The notes beneath the pieces were generated by a model. That model saw only the letters and a list, made by a program, of their open reading frames with translations. It did no database searches and was not told the DNA's origin. 64,000 nucleotides of DNA, from NCBI RefSeq assembly GCF_002368415.1, contig NZ_AP018290.1:2989614-3053613 (forward strand), written 5' to 3'. The position numbers and the translations under genes are program-made. Shown here one piece after another: positions 1 through 8,770 of the stretch (position 1 is the stretch's first letter; each line of letters starts with the position of its first letter). The DNA comes from Calothrix sp. NIES-4105. Its GTDB lineage: Bacteria > Cyanobacteriota > Cyanobacteriia > Cyanobacteriales > Nostocaceae.

Positions 1-30
1 AGCCCCCCGCGTGGAAGGGGGTTGGGGGGA
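1..30. repeat. GC-rich intergenic repeat end
   Basis: A C-run followed by G-runs, able to fold back on itself, sits just upstream of the first gene. It resembles the C-rich/G-rich inverted repeats found elsewhere in this window (near 12440-12710 and 19000-19029). Any promoter of the following operon would lie in the 57 bases after it or before the window starts; no convincing -35/-10 pair was seen. Confidence 0.4.
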
Positions 31-87
31 TTAAAATCATTAACCAAGTAGTATTAAGACATTATCTAAATCATATAAAAGGTAATT

Positions 88-1566
88 ATGGAAAAAATTT
101 GGAATAGAGACTTTAAGAAAGTCAGGTCATATCTTTCAGATATATACGCTCTTAATCAAAATAAAATGCCTAAGAATATAACTATTTTAGGTGCTGGCAT
201 TTCAGGTTTAGTAGCTGCTCATGAATTAAAAAAGCTGAATCATAATGTTCGAGTTATAGAAGCTAGTAACAGAATTGGAGGTAGAATATGGACTTATAGG
301 TTTGGAGATAAAAATGGAATGCACTATGGAGAATTAGGCGCCATGCGTATTCCTTTCAATCATGAGTTTACCCATTACTACGTACATCAAATGGGGCTTC
401 AGCATAAACTTAGAAAATTTATTACTGTTCTTCAAAATAGTGAGTGTTTAATCGATGTTAATAATAAAGTCTGTCGTTTAAAAGATGCAATAGATGATAT
501 TTATCCCAGATATGAACTTTCCAAAAACAGAAACTTTCGGTCTAAATATACTGAACCTTTTGCAGCTGGTCTTAAAACAGTAGTAGATGTAATGTCTCCA
601 CGAGAGATTCGCGAAGTTTTTGCAGCAGATTTGAATAATCACTTGTTAGATACGATTGATACCCTTTTTTATGAAAAAAATATTCAGTTAAAAGAGGATG
701 ATTTATCTCTTAGTAATATACTACCAATGCTTTCTAAATTAAAAGGTAATTTTAAAAATGTCTTAAATACTTATATTAAACATATTATTCTTGAATCTGG
801 TAGTGAATTGTATCAAATCGTAGGAGGTATGGATCAACTCCCTCATAATATAGCAAAAGATTTGCAAGAAGAGATTAGATTGAATGCTGAGGTTACGGGA
901 ATAAAGCTTGAAGATAATCGGGTTAAAATAACGATTAATGACAACGAGCAAATATATAGCGATATCGTACTTTGTACAATACCATTTAGCGTATTGCGTG
1001 AGATGAAATTAGAAGGATTTTCTGAAGAAAAACTAGATGTTATTAATAACCTGACTTATATGGGTGCTAGTAAGGTACTGTTTTATTGCAAAGATAGATT
1101 TTGGGAAAATGATAAATATCAGATTAAAGAAGGAGCTTCTGTAAGCGATCAGTTTATTCGTCAAACTTATTATCCTATTACATTAGACGGCGCATCAAAT
1201 AATAAAGAAAATCCAGGTGTTTTACTTGCAAGTTATGTAATTGGTGAAGATTCAGATTATGTTGCTAGTTTAAATTCTAATGAACAAATCAATATGATTA
1301 AAAAAAGCGTTGGTCGATTTCATCCAGAAATTGAGGATAAAGATATGATTCAAGATATTGCTGTTGTTTCGTGGGAAAAGCAGAAATGGACTCGCGGATG
1401 TAGTGGTGTGATGTGGATTGGTAGAAAGAAATATAATCTCGAAGCTGTTATTAAGTCAGAAAAACAAATGTTTTTCGCTGGTGAACACTGCTCTCCAGAT
1501 AATGCCTGGATAGAAGGAGCAATCACATCTGCTTTAAGCCAAGTTGCAAAAATTATTCAGCTTTAA
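88..1566 (+). CDS. FAD-dependent L-amino acid oxidase in the VioA position
   Basis: Flavin amine oxidase (492 aa) that should oxidise L-tryptophan to indole-3-pyruvate imine with release of H2O2, the first step of violacein synthesis. Visible motifs are the FAD-binding ITILGAGISGLVAAHEL at about residue 31, the RIGGR motif at about 62, the ELGAMRIP stretch typical of the L-amino acid oxidase family at about 82, and the C-terminal flavin motif FFAGEHCSPDNAWIEGAI. It aligns along its length with the second oxidase at 12803-14350. It does not resemble Chromobacterium VioA (about 418 aa) beyond the FAD fold; the family looks closer to RebO/StaO-type and venom-type oxidases, so the VioA role is inferred from position at the head of the vio operon. 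AAAGG lies at a suitable distance before the ATG. Substrate is not shown by the sequence. Confidence 0.85.
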   Translation: MEKIWNRDFKKVRSYLSDIYALNQNKMPKNITILGAGISGLVAAHELKKLNHNVRVIEASNRIGGRIWTYRFGDKNGMHYGELGAMRIPFNHEFTHYYVHQMGLQHKLRKFITVLQNSECLIDVNNKVCRLKDAIDDIYPRYELSKNRNFRSKYTEPFAAGLKTVVDVMSPREIREVFAADLNNHLLDTIDTLFYEKNIQLKEDDLSLSNILPMLSKLKGNFKNVLNTYIKHIILESGSELYQIVGGMDQLPHNIAKDLQEEIRLNAEVTGIKLEDNRVKITINDNEQIYSDIVLCTIPFSVLREMKLEGFSEEKLDVINNLTYMGASKVLFYCKDRFWENDKYQIKEGASVSDQFIRQTYYPITLDGASNNKENPGVLLASYVIGEDSDYVASLNSNEQINMIKKSVGRFHPEIEDKDMIQDIAVVSWEKQKWTRGCSGVMWIGRKKYNLEAVIKSEKQMFFAGEHCSPDNAWIEGAITSALSQVAKIIQL

Positions 1567-1604
1567 CATTTATCGTCTATTGATGAAACTCAGGAGTGAA
1601 ATAA

Positions 1605-2192
1605 ATGAAAACTAACAAAAGTCAACCACCCTTACTACCAAAACAATGGTTTGCATCATACGTCACTTTTTGGGCGCCAATGAAAAAGGAAAATTTTATT
1701 TCCTCTGGGTGCGTATGGTTTGACTACGAATTAGAAGTTTATAGGATAGATGGGATTTTTAATCCTTGGGATGTTGAAAAAACTGGTCATCAATTATGGA
1801 TGTCAGAAATCACTTCTTACGGACAAGGAAAAAGTAAAATTTTCAAGCTTCCCTACCATGTTAAAAACCTATCTAACAAAAATGAATCTTTTGAATATGA
1901 AGTTGGTAACTTAACAAATGATGTAGTCGAAAGGCATAATTCGATTGTACCAAGAGATATTTTGATTTCTGGTAATGCAAAATTTCAAGGGAATGAAAAA
2001 ATATTTGGTGTGGAGGTAGATTGCTGGAAATTTGATTCAAATAATCCATTTCAAATGGAATGTTTTTATTTGAAAAAGCATAGTAACGAATTAATCAGAA
2101 TGACACAATTTAAAAATGGGCAATTATTAATTCGTGATTTACCTGTTTTCTCTACACAGACAATTGACCAAACAATATTTGCTACATATTAA
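1605..2192 (+). CDS. vioE: VioE, protodeoxyviolaceinic acid synthase
   Basis: Cofactor-free enzyme that diverts the VioB product (an imine dimer) by a 1,2-indole shift to protodeoxyviolaceinic acid. This step separates violacein from indolocarbazole pathways. The 195-aa protein matches Chromobacterium VioE (about 191 aa) from end to end as I recall it: PPLLP near the start, then YV(S/T)(Y/F)W(S/A)PM, WFDYE, RIDG(L/I)FNPW, LWMSE and RM near the end. Of the active-site residues I recall, Tyr17, Asn51, Glu66 and Arg172 appear kept as Tyr19, Asn53, Glu68 and Arg165, while Ser19 is Thr21. The SD sequence CAGGAG precedes the ATG. It lies 38 nt after the oxidase gene and 13 nt before vioB. VioE has few relatives outside violacein clusters, so this is the most diagnostic gene here. 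Confidence 0.95.
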   Translation: MKTNKSQPPLLPKQWFASYVTFWAPMKKENFISSGCVWFDYELEVYRIDGIFNPWDVEKTGHQLWMSEITSYGQGKSKIFKLPYHVKNLSNKNESFEYEVGNLTNDVVERHNSIVPRDILISGNAKFQGNEKIFGVEVDCWKFDSNNPFQMECFYLKKHSNELIRMTQFKNGQLLIRDLPVFSTQTIDQTIFATY

Positions 2193-2205
2193 AGGATATT
2201 ATACA

Positions 2206-4299
2206 ATGAGCGTCTTAGATTTTCCAAGAATTCACTTTTCAGGGTGGTGTCGTTTTCATAAGCCTACTGGCAATCAAAACAAGGCTGGAAATATTGATTT
2301 AACTACCAATGAAGTCTACTTTAACGAACAAAAAATAGACCATTCCGTAAAATCCGAGGATTTTTATCGTCATTATTGTAATCTTGGAATAAAATATAAT
2401 AGCCAAGGTCAAGAAGATTCGGAAGGTGTATTTAATCAGGCTGCTGGTCGCGATTTTGAAGGTAATTCTAGAGTTTCATGGAATGCCAAAATTGTCAGTA
2501 CGCAAACAGAATTCGGAGTTATAAACACTAATGACCCATTAATTGGTAAATCTGTTGATCTATGGGGTCACTATAATGAATACCTAGGTACTACATCGAA
2601 TGAGGCAAAAGTTGTAGAATTAGACTCCGCTTCTAATTGGACTACACATATTTACGGTGGACATTTTACTTTAGGACGTGATGGTGATTCTGTAAATTCA
2701 GGCTATTTGCTAAACGCTAACATTCCAGACATACAACACGCGCGTTGGTACAAAAATAATCACATCTTAAATTTTCCTGAACATTGGAATAGTGAAGAGA
2801 TTAAAAAAGCTGTAGTATATCAGTTTATTCTAGAAAAAGACGACGCAGATTTTTATCTGAATGACGAGCGGCTAAATTCCGAAACGTTAGCAGCTTTTCG
2901 TAATGCTTTAGAATGCGAGACAGCAAAAGGAATTGTGGTTCAATATTGTTTATTTAATGCAAATGAACCAGTACGACCAAACACGCCAACTTTTTATAGT
3001 TTAGTTGGAACGGTAGGAATTTGGTACGGAGATCGCGAGCTAGCAACTTATCCTGCGGGAAGAGTTATTTTTCCATTACAAAGTGTACAAAACCAGAAAT
3101 TCGTCGAAGGATGGGGATTACTTTCTATTCAGTTATTTCAAAAACACTTTAGCTTAAATATGCCAATCGCAGTTCCTATTAATGGTATTCAAGGCATATC
3201 AAAACCTCCTGTTTCTGAGCATGGTGAATTTCATGTTTTGCATGATTTATACTTGTTTTGCCAAGGCATTCAAGAACCACTTGCTTTAATACCTGCTGAA
3301 ACTTTTCAGAAAGCATCGTATTACAAAGTTTCAGGAATTTTCGATTGTAACTATTTAATGGAAATGAGCGATGAAATTTTGAATAAAATTGCTCAAAGTC
3401 CAATTTATATAGCTACTAAAGATGAAAATGGAAACTTTATATCTTTGTTGCAAGAGAAAGAGGTTATCATTCAAGCCAACAATGCTAATGTATACCTCGA
3501 ATACCCGTCTCATGAAAAGAAAGTTTTTTTTGATGAGTGTGTTGAGGTGCGTAGTTTTGTTAGAGGTGTTCCATCTACTGTTAAAAATATCCAGTTATAT
3601 CAGGTATATAACCCAGCAAACTTTCCATTTAAAGTAATGGAAATGAAGCAGGAAAAATTACCTAGCAACAAAGACCGCAAAATCTGCCTTGTTAAATTTG
3701 GTACTCCTGAAGTTAATAATGAATTTCAGACAGAACTCAAGTTTGATACAAATGAAGAAGGAAGAGCAAAGCTCACCTTGAGAGGACTCAATAGTGGAGG
3801 AGGAAGATTAATATTTAGTACGGAGGAACTAGAAAATGAATGTATCCAGCAACAATTAAACAAAGACCCTTTTGAAGCTTACGACAATAATAATGCATTG
3901 CACTTTTGGGAAAGAGCAAACGTTATACACGTAAAAGTTCTAGCCAATGATTGGCATTTAATAGATATTACATCAGAGGTAGATTTTAAATTTATGCTCG
4001 AAAACGTTTTGCAATTTTACGAGCTACTCTACCCTTTTATGAATCGTGAGTTGTTTAGCTTTCAAAATAAAAGTAGAACGGAATGTTATTCTTTGTTATC
4101 TCGGCAAATGTGTGACCCTAGTAATAGGAATAAATCATATTATATGCCTCCCACTAGAGAATTGTCATACCCAAAGGCTGTTCTATTTCAAAAATTCATG
4201 ACGAATGTTGCACAAGTAGGTTATATACCCTGCCAATCTAAAAACCTCAATAACAATAATAAAGGAGTTAAAAATGAAAATGAATCTTATTCCAGATAA
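2206..4299 (+). CDS. vioB: VioB N-terminal half (imine dimer synthase, split subunit)
   Basis: N-terminal part (697 aa) of the VioB/RebD/StaD family, which couples two indole-3-pyruvate imines. It opens with MSVLDFPRIHFSGW, nearly identical to VioB, and continues with LWGHYNEYL, YAAR-like and SYPAGR/TYPAGR stretches and the closing CDPSNRNKSYYMPPTRELS, all aligning with about the first two thirds of the roughly 1000-aa Chromobacterium protein. The start at 2206 is chosen over an upstream ATG because homology begins there and AAAGGA precedes it. The reading frame stops at 4299, exactly in the linker before the ferritin-like domain, which is encoded by the next, overlapping gene. It is somewhat longer than the corresponding part of VioB and so contains insertions. 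Either a real two-subunit VioB or a frameshift. Confidence 0.92.
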   Translation: MSVLDFPRIHFSGWCRFHKPTGNQNKAGNIDLTTNEVYFNEQKIDHSVKSEDFYRHYCNLGIKYNSQGQEDSEGVFNQAAGRDFEGNSRVSWNAKIVSTQTEFGVINTNDPLIGKSVDLWGHYNEYLGTTSNEAKVVELDSASNWTTHIYGGHFTLGRDGDSVNSGYLLNANIPDIQHARWYKNNHILNFPEHWNSEEIKKAVVYQFILEKDDADFYLNDERLNSETLAAFRNALECETAKGIVVQYCLFNANEPVRPNTPTFYSLVGTVGIWYGDRELATYPAGRVIFPLQSVQNQKFVEGWGLLSIQLFQKHFSLNMPIAVPINGIQGISKPPVSEHGEFHVLHDLYLFCQGIQEPLALIPAETFQKASYYKVSGIFDCNYLMEMSDEILNKIAQSPIYIATKDENGNFISLLQEKEVIIQANNANVYLEYPSHEKKVFFDECVEVRSFVRGVPSTVKNIQLYQVYNPANFPFKVMEMKQEKLPSNKDRKICLVKFGTPEVNNEFQTELKFDTNEEGRAKLTLRGLNSGGGRLIFSTEELENECIQQQLNKDPFEAYDNNNALHFWERANVIHVKVLANDWHLIDITSEVDFKFMLENVLQFYELLYPFMNRELFSFQNKSRTECYSLLSRQMCDPSNRNKSYYMPPTRELSYPKAVLFQKFMTNVAQVGYIPCQSKNLNNNNKGVKNENESYSR

Positions 4300-5524
4300 A
4301 ATTAATACTCATGAAGAGTTAATCTTAGCTCTTAAGGATGCCGTAGAACTGGAAATGTCATTAATGATTCAGTATATCTACGCTGCTTATTCGGTTCCTA
4401 ATTTAATCACTGGCAAACAGTATTTAGAAAGGGGTATTTGGAAACCAGAACATCTAGAGTTTATGTGTGGGGATGGTAAAGAGAAAATGAATCAAGGCGT
4501 TCGAGGTATTATACTTAGAATCGCAAAAGAAGAAATGATGCATTTTCTGATGGCAAATAATCTTTTGATGGCTGTAGGCGGTTCGTTTCATATTTGCACA
4601 CCTGACTTTTCAAAAATGTCTATGTTTTACCCTCTTGGTGTAGAAATGGCACTCGAACCTTTTTCCGAACCCTGTTTAGAAAGATTCATGCATTTTGAAT
4701 GGCCATCTTATTACAGTGATAGAACAAATCCAAGCCTTGGCAATAACGCTAAAACCACTTATAACACAATTAGCAACCTCTATCAAAAAATTAGGAAAGC
4801 TTTTCAAGACCACCCTGAATATATTCTTGTTGATAAGAAAAAGACAGGAGGTGAGCATCACCTATTTTTGAACCAAAAAACTAACAAACATCACCCTGAT
4901 TACCAATGTCAGGTAGATGACCTCAGTTCTGCCTTATTTACTATCGACTTGATTACCGAGCAAGGAGAAGGAGCTAGCATCAAGGACGAAACTATTAATG
5001 ATTCGCATTTCAGAAAATTTGAAAAAATGTATCAAACGCTACAGAAGTTTAATGCAAAAGATGAATGGTTCCAGGCTTATCCTGCATTAAAAAATCCAAG
5101 CATCAGTGGTAAGGCAGGTACTAACAAGGTATTAGATGCAGAAGCTGTGGAAGTTATGCATATTTTCAATGAATGCTTTGATATAAGTTTACAGATGATA
5201 GTTCAACATTTTGGGAAAAAACCAACAGAATCTTTAAGAAGGTCTAAATGGATGAATGCTTCTATCGATATTATGCTCGGTTTGATGCGTCCGCTCGGTG
5301 CTTTATTGATGTCTATGAAATCGGGAATACCAGGAAGCACTGCTGGCCCTTCTTTTGAATTAGAGCAACCAATTCAGTACATTCCATATGAAATTGCTGC
5401 AAAGAAAATCATTTCCCAGAAGTTTGAAAGACTTTATGCTACAGCACAAAAATTAGACATAATTCCGGATAGTACAAAGGAGTTATTACACTTTTTTATC
5501 AGTTTCACACACACACTTGATTAG
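4274..5524 (+). CDS. vioB: VioB C-terminal half, ferritin-like iminophenyl-pyruvate dimer synthase domain
   Basis: Ferritin-like C-terminal domain (416 aa) of VioB/RebD as a separate protein. It starts with a helix containing ELEMSLMIQYIYAAYS and has the metal-ligand pattern EEMMHFLMANNLLM about 60 residues later, followed by GGEHHLFLN, TDQGEG-like and RRS(R/K)WMNA stretches that align with the last 400 residues of VioB. It overlaps the N-terminal gene by 26 nt in another frame. A strong own SD (AAAGGAG) sits 6-7 nt before the ATG, so independent, coupled translation is plausible. With the partner protein it should form the dimer synthase that feeds VioE; iron or heme use is inferred from the family. 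Confidence 0.92.
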   Translation: MKMNLIPDKINTHEELILALKDAVELEMSLMIQYIYAAYSVPNLITGKQYLERGIWKPEHLEFMCGDGKEKMNQGVRGIILRIAKEEMMHFLMANNLLMAVGGSFHICTPDFSKMSMFYPLGVEMALEPFSEPCLERFMHFEWPSYYSDRTNPSLGNNAKTTYNTISNLYQKIRKAFQDHPEYILVDKKKTGGEHHLFLNQKTNKHHPDYQCQVDDLSSALFTIDLITEQGEGASIKDETINDSHFRKFEKMYQTLQKFNAKDEWFQAYPALKNPSISGKAGTNKVLDAEAVEVMHIFNECFDISLQMIVQHFGKKPTESLRRSKWMNASIDIMLGLMRPLGALLMSMKSGIPGSTAGPSFELEQPIQYIPYEIAAKKIISQKFERLYATAQKLDIIPDSTKELLHFFISFTHTLD

Positions 5525-5538
5525 GAAATTTATACTTT

Positions 5539-6846
5539 ATGGTACCAAATAAAGCAGCTAATAATAGTTCAACACCTTGGAAACCTATTCGACCAAGTGT
5601 AATGCTGACAATTATTACAATGATTGTTTTGGGTGGAATAAGTACTTATACTATCGGCAAGTTTCAGGATTCGCAGTCAAAAAAAGTTTCTAAATCTGAG
5701 GTTGTTATACCCAAAATTAAGACCGTGACTGCTTTAGGAAGATTTGAGCCGAAAGGAAATTTGGTAAAAGTGTCGGCATCGACATCGACTCAAGAAAATA
5801 GACTTGGGCAGTTACTAGTTAAGGAAAGAAGCAAAGTCAAAGCGGGACAAATAATAGCCATCCTTGATAGTCGGGGTAGACTTGAAGCTGATGTTGTCAA
5901 AGCAGAAGAACAAGTCAATATTACTCGTACTGATTTGGCAAAGGTGAAGGCAGGAGCGAAAAGCGGCGAAATTTTAGCCCAAAAAGCAACTATTTCTCGC
6001 TTAATCGCGCAGTTAGAGGGTGATAAGGCAGCCCAAAAGGAAACTTTAATCCGATTGAAAGCGCAGTTGGAAGGCGATAAAGCAGCCCAACTGGCAACTA
6101 TTGGGAGTGTTGAAGCAGAATTGAGAAATGCTGAAGCTGAATATCAGCGTTATAAAATGTTGAACGATAACGGTGCAATTTCTCGTTCCAACTTTGATAG
6201 TAAGCGTTTAGCGATGGAAACCGCTCAGAAGAAAAGAGACGAAGCCAAAGCTGTTGTAACTCGAATCGATGTCACGGGAAAAAAGCTAATTAGCGAGGCA
6301 CAAATAGTTCTTAATCGGATTGTTGCAACTGGAAACAAGCAAATTAGCGAAGCCAAAGCTACGTTAGACAAAATAGCTGAAGTGCGTCCTGTAGATGTAA
6401 AAGCAGCGGAGGCGCAAGTCACAGATGCTATTGCAGCAGTAAAGCAGGCAAGAGAAAAACTTGAACAAGCTTATGTGCGGGCGCCTCAAGATGGTGAGGT
6501 GTTGGAAATATATACACGTCCCGGAGAAATAGTTTCAACTAATGGCATTGTCGAGATTGGACAAACTAGCGAGATGTATGCTGTTGCAGAGGTTTACCAA
6601 AGTGACATTGGTAAAGTGCATCCGGGACAAAAGGTGACAGTTACAAGTGATTCTTTACCAAACAAACTATATGGAAGTGTGGATTGGATTAGCTCGAAGG
6701 TGCGTAAGCAAAATGTAATTAACACAGACCCTAGTGAGAATATAGATGCCAAAGTTGTTGAAGTACACGTAAAACTGGATCAAGCTTCCAGCGAGATAGC
6801 GTCTAATTTTACTAATTTACAAATCGAAGCGGATATTGAACTATGA
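5539..6846 (+). CDS. DevB/HlyD-type periplasmic adaptor of ABC exporter
   Basis: Membrane-fusion protein (435 aa) of the DevB family. One N-terminal membrane segment (about residues 24-45, IITMIVLGGISTYTIG) is followed by a biotinyl-lipoyl-like half, a long coiled-coil hairpin with internal near-repeats (AQLEGDKAAQ occurs twice, about residues 160-185) and the second lipoyl half around VRAPQDGEVLEIY, then a beta-barrel. It would link the inner-membrane permease DevC to an outer-membrane TolC-type channel. The gene overlaps devC by 4 nt (ATGA) and follows vioB by 14 nt, placing the exporter inside the vio operon. Export of violacein or an intermediate is inferred from this position alone; the known DevBCA of Anabaena exports heterocyst glycolipids. 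Confidence 0.88.
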   Translation: MVPNKAANNSSTPWKPIRPSVMLTIITMIVLGGISTYTIGKFQDSQSKKVSKSEVVIPKIKTVTALGRFEPKGNLVKVSASTSTQENRLGQLLVKERSKVKAGQIIAILDSRGRLEADVVKAEEQVNITRTDLAKVKAGAKSGEILAQKATISRLIAQLEGDKAAQKETLIRLKAQLEGDKAAQLATIGSVEAELRNAEAEYQRYKMLNDNGAISRSNFDSKRLAMETAQKKRDEAKAVVTRIDVTGKKLISEAQIVLNRIVATGNKQISEAKATLDKIAEVRPVDVKAAEAQVTDAIAAVKQAREKLEQAYVRAPQDGEVLEIYTRPGEIVSTNGIVEIGQTSEMYAVAEVYQSDIGKVHPGQKVTVTSDSLPNKLYGSVDWISSKVRKQNVINTDPSENIDAKVVEVHVKLDQASSEIASNFTNLQIEADIEL

Positions 6847-8024
6847 TTGGATTTATTCAACAGCTAGAGCGCCGAACGCCTTTAGGGTGGCTACAGCTAC
6901 GTCGTGAAAAAGGTAGATTATTAGTTGCATTATCTGGTATTGCTTTTGCTGACGTTTTAATGTTTATGCAGCTAGGTTTTCAATCAGCACTATTCGATAG
7001 TAACACTGCCCTTAATCGCTCTTTAGACACAGATATTGTTTTAATTAGCCCAAACGCCCAAAATATACAGAATATGTCTACTTTTTCGCGTCGGCGCCTA
7101 TATCAAGCTAAGGAACTAGCAGGGGTAAGTTCAGCAGAAGCGATGAATGTTCGTGTTATCAATTGGAAAAATCCTCAAACTCGTAAGGAGAATCCAATTC
7201 AAATTATAGGGGTTAATCCTGAAAAGTCACCGTTTAACTTACCGTCTGCCAATCAACAATTACATATAACTAAATTACCAGATACATTCTTATTCGACCG
7301 TACAAGCAGAGGAGCTTATGACAAAACAATTGCACAAGTCAGTCAAAATAAAGTTGCTACTACTGAAATAGAAAAACGTACTATAAAAATTAGTGGATTA
7401 TTTTCACTAGGAGCTTCCTTTGGGGCTGATGGTAGCTTAATTACCAGCAAAGATAATTTTTTACGGATATTTCCCAGGCAAAATGCAGCTAGCATCAATA
7501 TTGGTTTAATTAAACTTCAGCCTGGATATGACCCTATTGAGGTAGCAAAACAACTTAAATATCATTTGCGAAAATTTGATGATGTTAAAGTTCTTACTCA
7601 CTCAGAATTTATTCAATTTGAGAATGATTATTGGATGACAACATCTCCTATAGGCTTCATCTTTGGGTTAGGAACAGCAATGGGGTTTGTAGTTGGCGTA
7701 ATTCTTGTCTATCAAGTTCTCTCTACGGATGTAAATGCTCATATTACAGAATACGCAACATTCAAAGCAATGGGATATCACAATGGCTACCTACTTACCA
7801 TTGTGCTTGAAGAAGCACTCATTCTAGCAATATTAGGGTTTTTACCAGGTATTGTAATTCCTTTAGGGCTATATCAACTAACGCGAAATGCTACTAATCT
7901 CCCTATTTATATGACCTTAGCAAGAGCGCTTACGGTGCTAATACTAACTTTCATCATGTGTACGATTTCTGGAGCAATTGCCACTCGCAAATTGCAATCT
8001 GCCGACCCCGCTGATATGTTTTAA
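6843..8024 (+). CDS. DevC-type ABC exporter permease
   Basis: FtsX/MacB-like permease (393 aa) of the DevC family. The N-terminus reads TPLGWLQLRREKGRLLVALSG, typical of DevC, with the first membrane segment at about residues 25-45. A large periplasmic domain follows and three membrane segments cluster at the C-terminus (about 273-300, 322-345, 360-385). The protein ends with the family signature SADPADMF. Overlap with devB is 4 nt and the ATPase gene starts 12 nt downstream. Specificity cannot be read from the sequence. Confidence 0.9.
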   Translation: MIGFIQQLERRTPLGWLQLRREKGRLLVALSGIAFADVLMFMQLGFQSALFDSNTALNRSLDTDIVLISPNAQNIQNMSTFSRRRLYQAKELAGVSSAEAMNVRVINWKNPQTRKENPIQIIGVNPEKSPFNLPSANQQLHITKLPDTFLFDRTSRGAYDKTIAQVSQNKVATTEIEKRTIKISGLFSLGASFGADGSLITSKDNFLRIFPRQNAASINIGLIKLQPGYDPIEVAKQLKYHLRKFDDVKVLTHSEFIQFENDYWMTTSPIGFIFGLGTAMGFVVGVILVYQVLSTDVNAHITEYATFKAMGYHNGYLLTIVLEEALILAILGFLPGIVIPLGLYQLTRNATNLPIYMTLARALTVLILTFIMCTISGAIATRKLQSADPADMF

Positions 8025-8036
8025 TGGCTAAATTTT

Positions 8037-8714
8037 ATGGAACCTGTTGTACATATAAAAAATCTCAATCACTACTTCGGTAACGGTCAATTGCGAAAGC
8101 AAGTTTTATTTGATATTAATTTAGCAATTAACGCAGGTGAGATTGTTATCATGACTGGTCCATCTGGTTCTGGTAAAACAACGTTGCTAACTTTAATAGG
8201 TGGGTTACGCTCTCCTATGTCAGGTAGCTTACAAGTATTAGGACGCGAGTTAATTAATGCCAGTCCAAGACAATTAACCCAAGTGCGACGGAGTAACGGT
8301 TATATTTTTCAAGCACATAATTTACATGGCAGCTTAACTGCTTTACAAAACGTTAAAATGGGTTTAGAAGTGCATAAAAACCTTTCACTTGCACAAATGC
8401 AAACTAAGTCACAAGAAATATTAGAGACTGTAGGTTTAGGGTCGCACTTAAATAAGTATCCAAATGATTTGTCTGGAGGACAAAAGCAAAGAGTTGCTAT
8501 CGCACGCGCGCTAGTAAGTCATCCCAAAATTGTTTTAGCGGATGAACCCACTGCTGCTTTAGATAGTAAGTCAGGTAGAGATGTGGTTAACCTAATGCAA
8601 AAGTTAGCAAAACAACAAGGTTGTACGATTTTTTTAGTTACTCATGACAACCGTATTCTCGACATTGCCGACCGTATTGTCAATATGGAAGATGGTTATT
8701 TAGCAACAAGTTGA
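8037..8714 (+). CDS. DevA-type ABC exporter ATPase
   Basis: ATP-binding subunit (225 aa) of the DevBCA-like exporter, LolD/MacB type. Walker A is GPSGSGKTTLL at about residue 40, the signature is LSGGQKQRVAIARAL at about 143, Walker B is KIVLADEP and the switch histidine is in LVTHD. Length is usual for the family. It is the last of three overlapping or closely spaced exporter genes; 56 nt separate it from the MFS gene. Confidence 0.92.
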   Translation: MEPVVHIKNLNHYFGNGQLRKQVLFDINLAINAGEIVIMTGPSGSGKTTLLTLIGGLRSPMSGSLQVLGRELINASPRQLTQVRRSNGYIFQAHNLHGSLTALQNVKMGLEVHKNLSLAQMQTKSQEILETVGLGSHLNKYPNDLSGGQKQRVAIARALVSHPKIVLADEPTAALDSKSGRDVVNLMQKLAKQQGCTIFLVTHDNRILDIADRIVNMEDGYLATS

Positions 8715-8770
8715 AGCATTGCAGTATTTTTCACGTCCCTATATTCATCACTTAATCATCGAACTTCATT

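Noticed and set aside
2134-2205. Upstream start for vioB
   Set aside because: It would overlap vioE; homology and SD support the start at 2206.
88-5524. Rebeccamycin/staurosporine-type indolocarbazole cluster
   Set aside because: The RebO-like oxidase and RebD-like protein could fit, but VioE, VioC and VioD are specific for violacein and no RebP/RebC-like pair is present.
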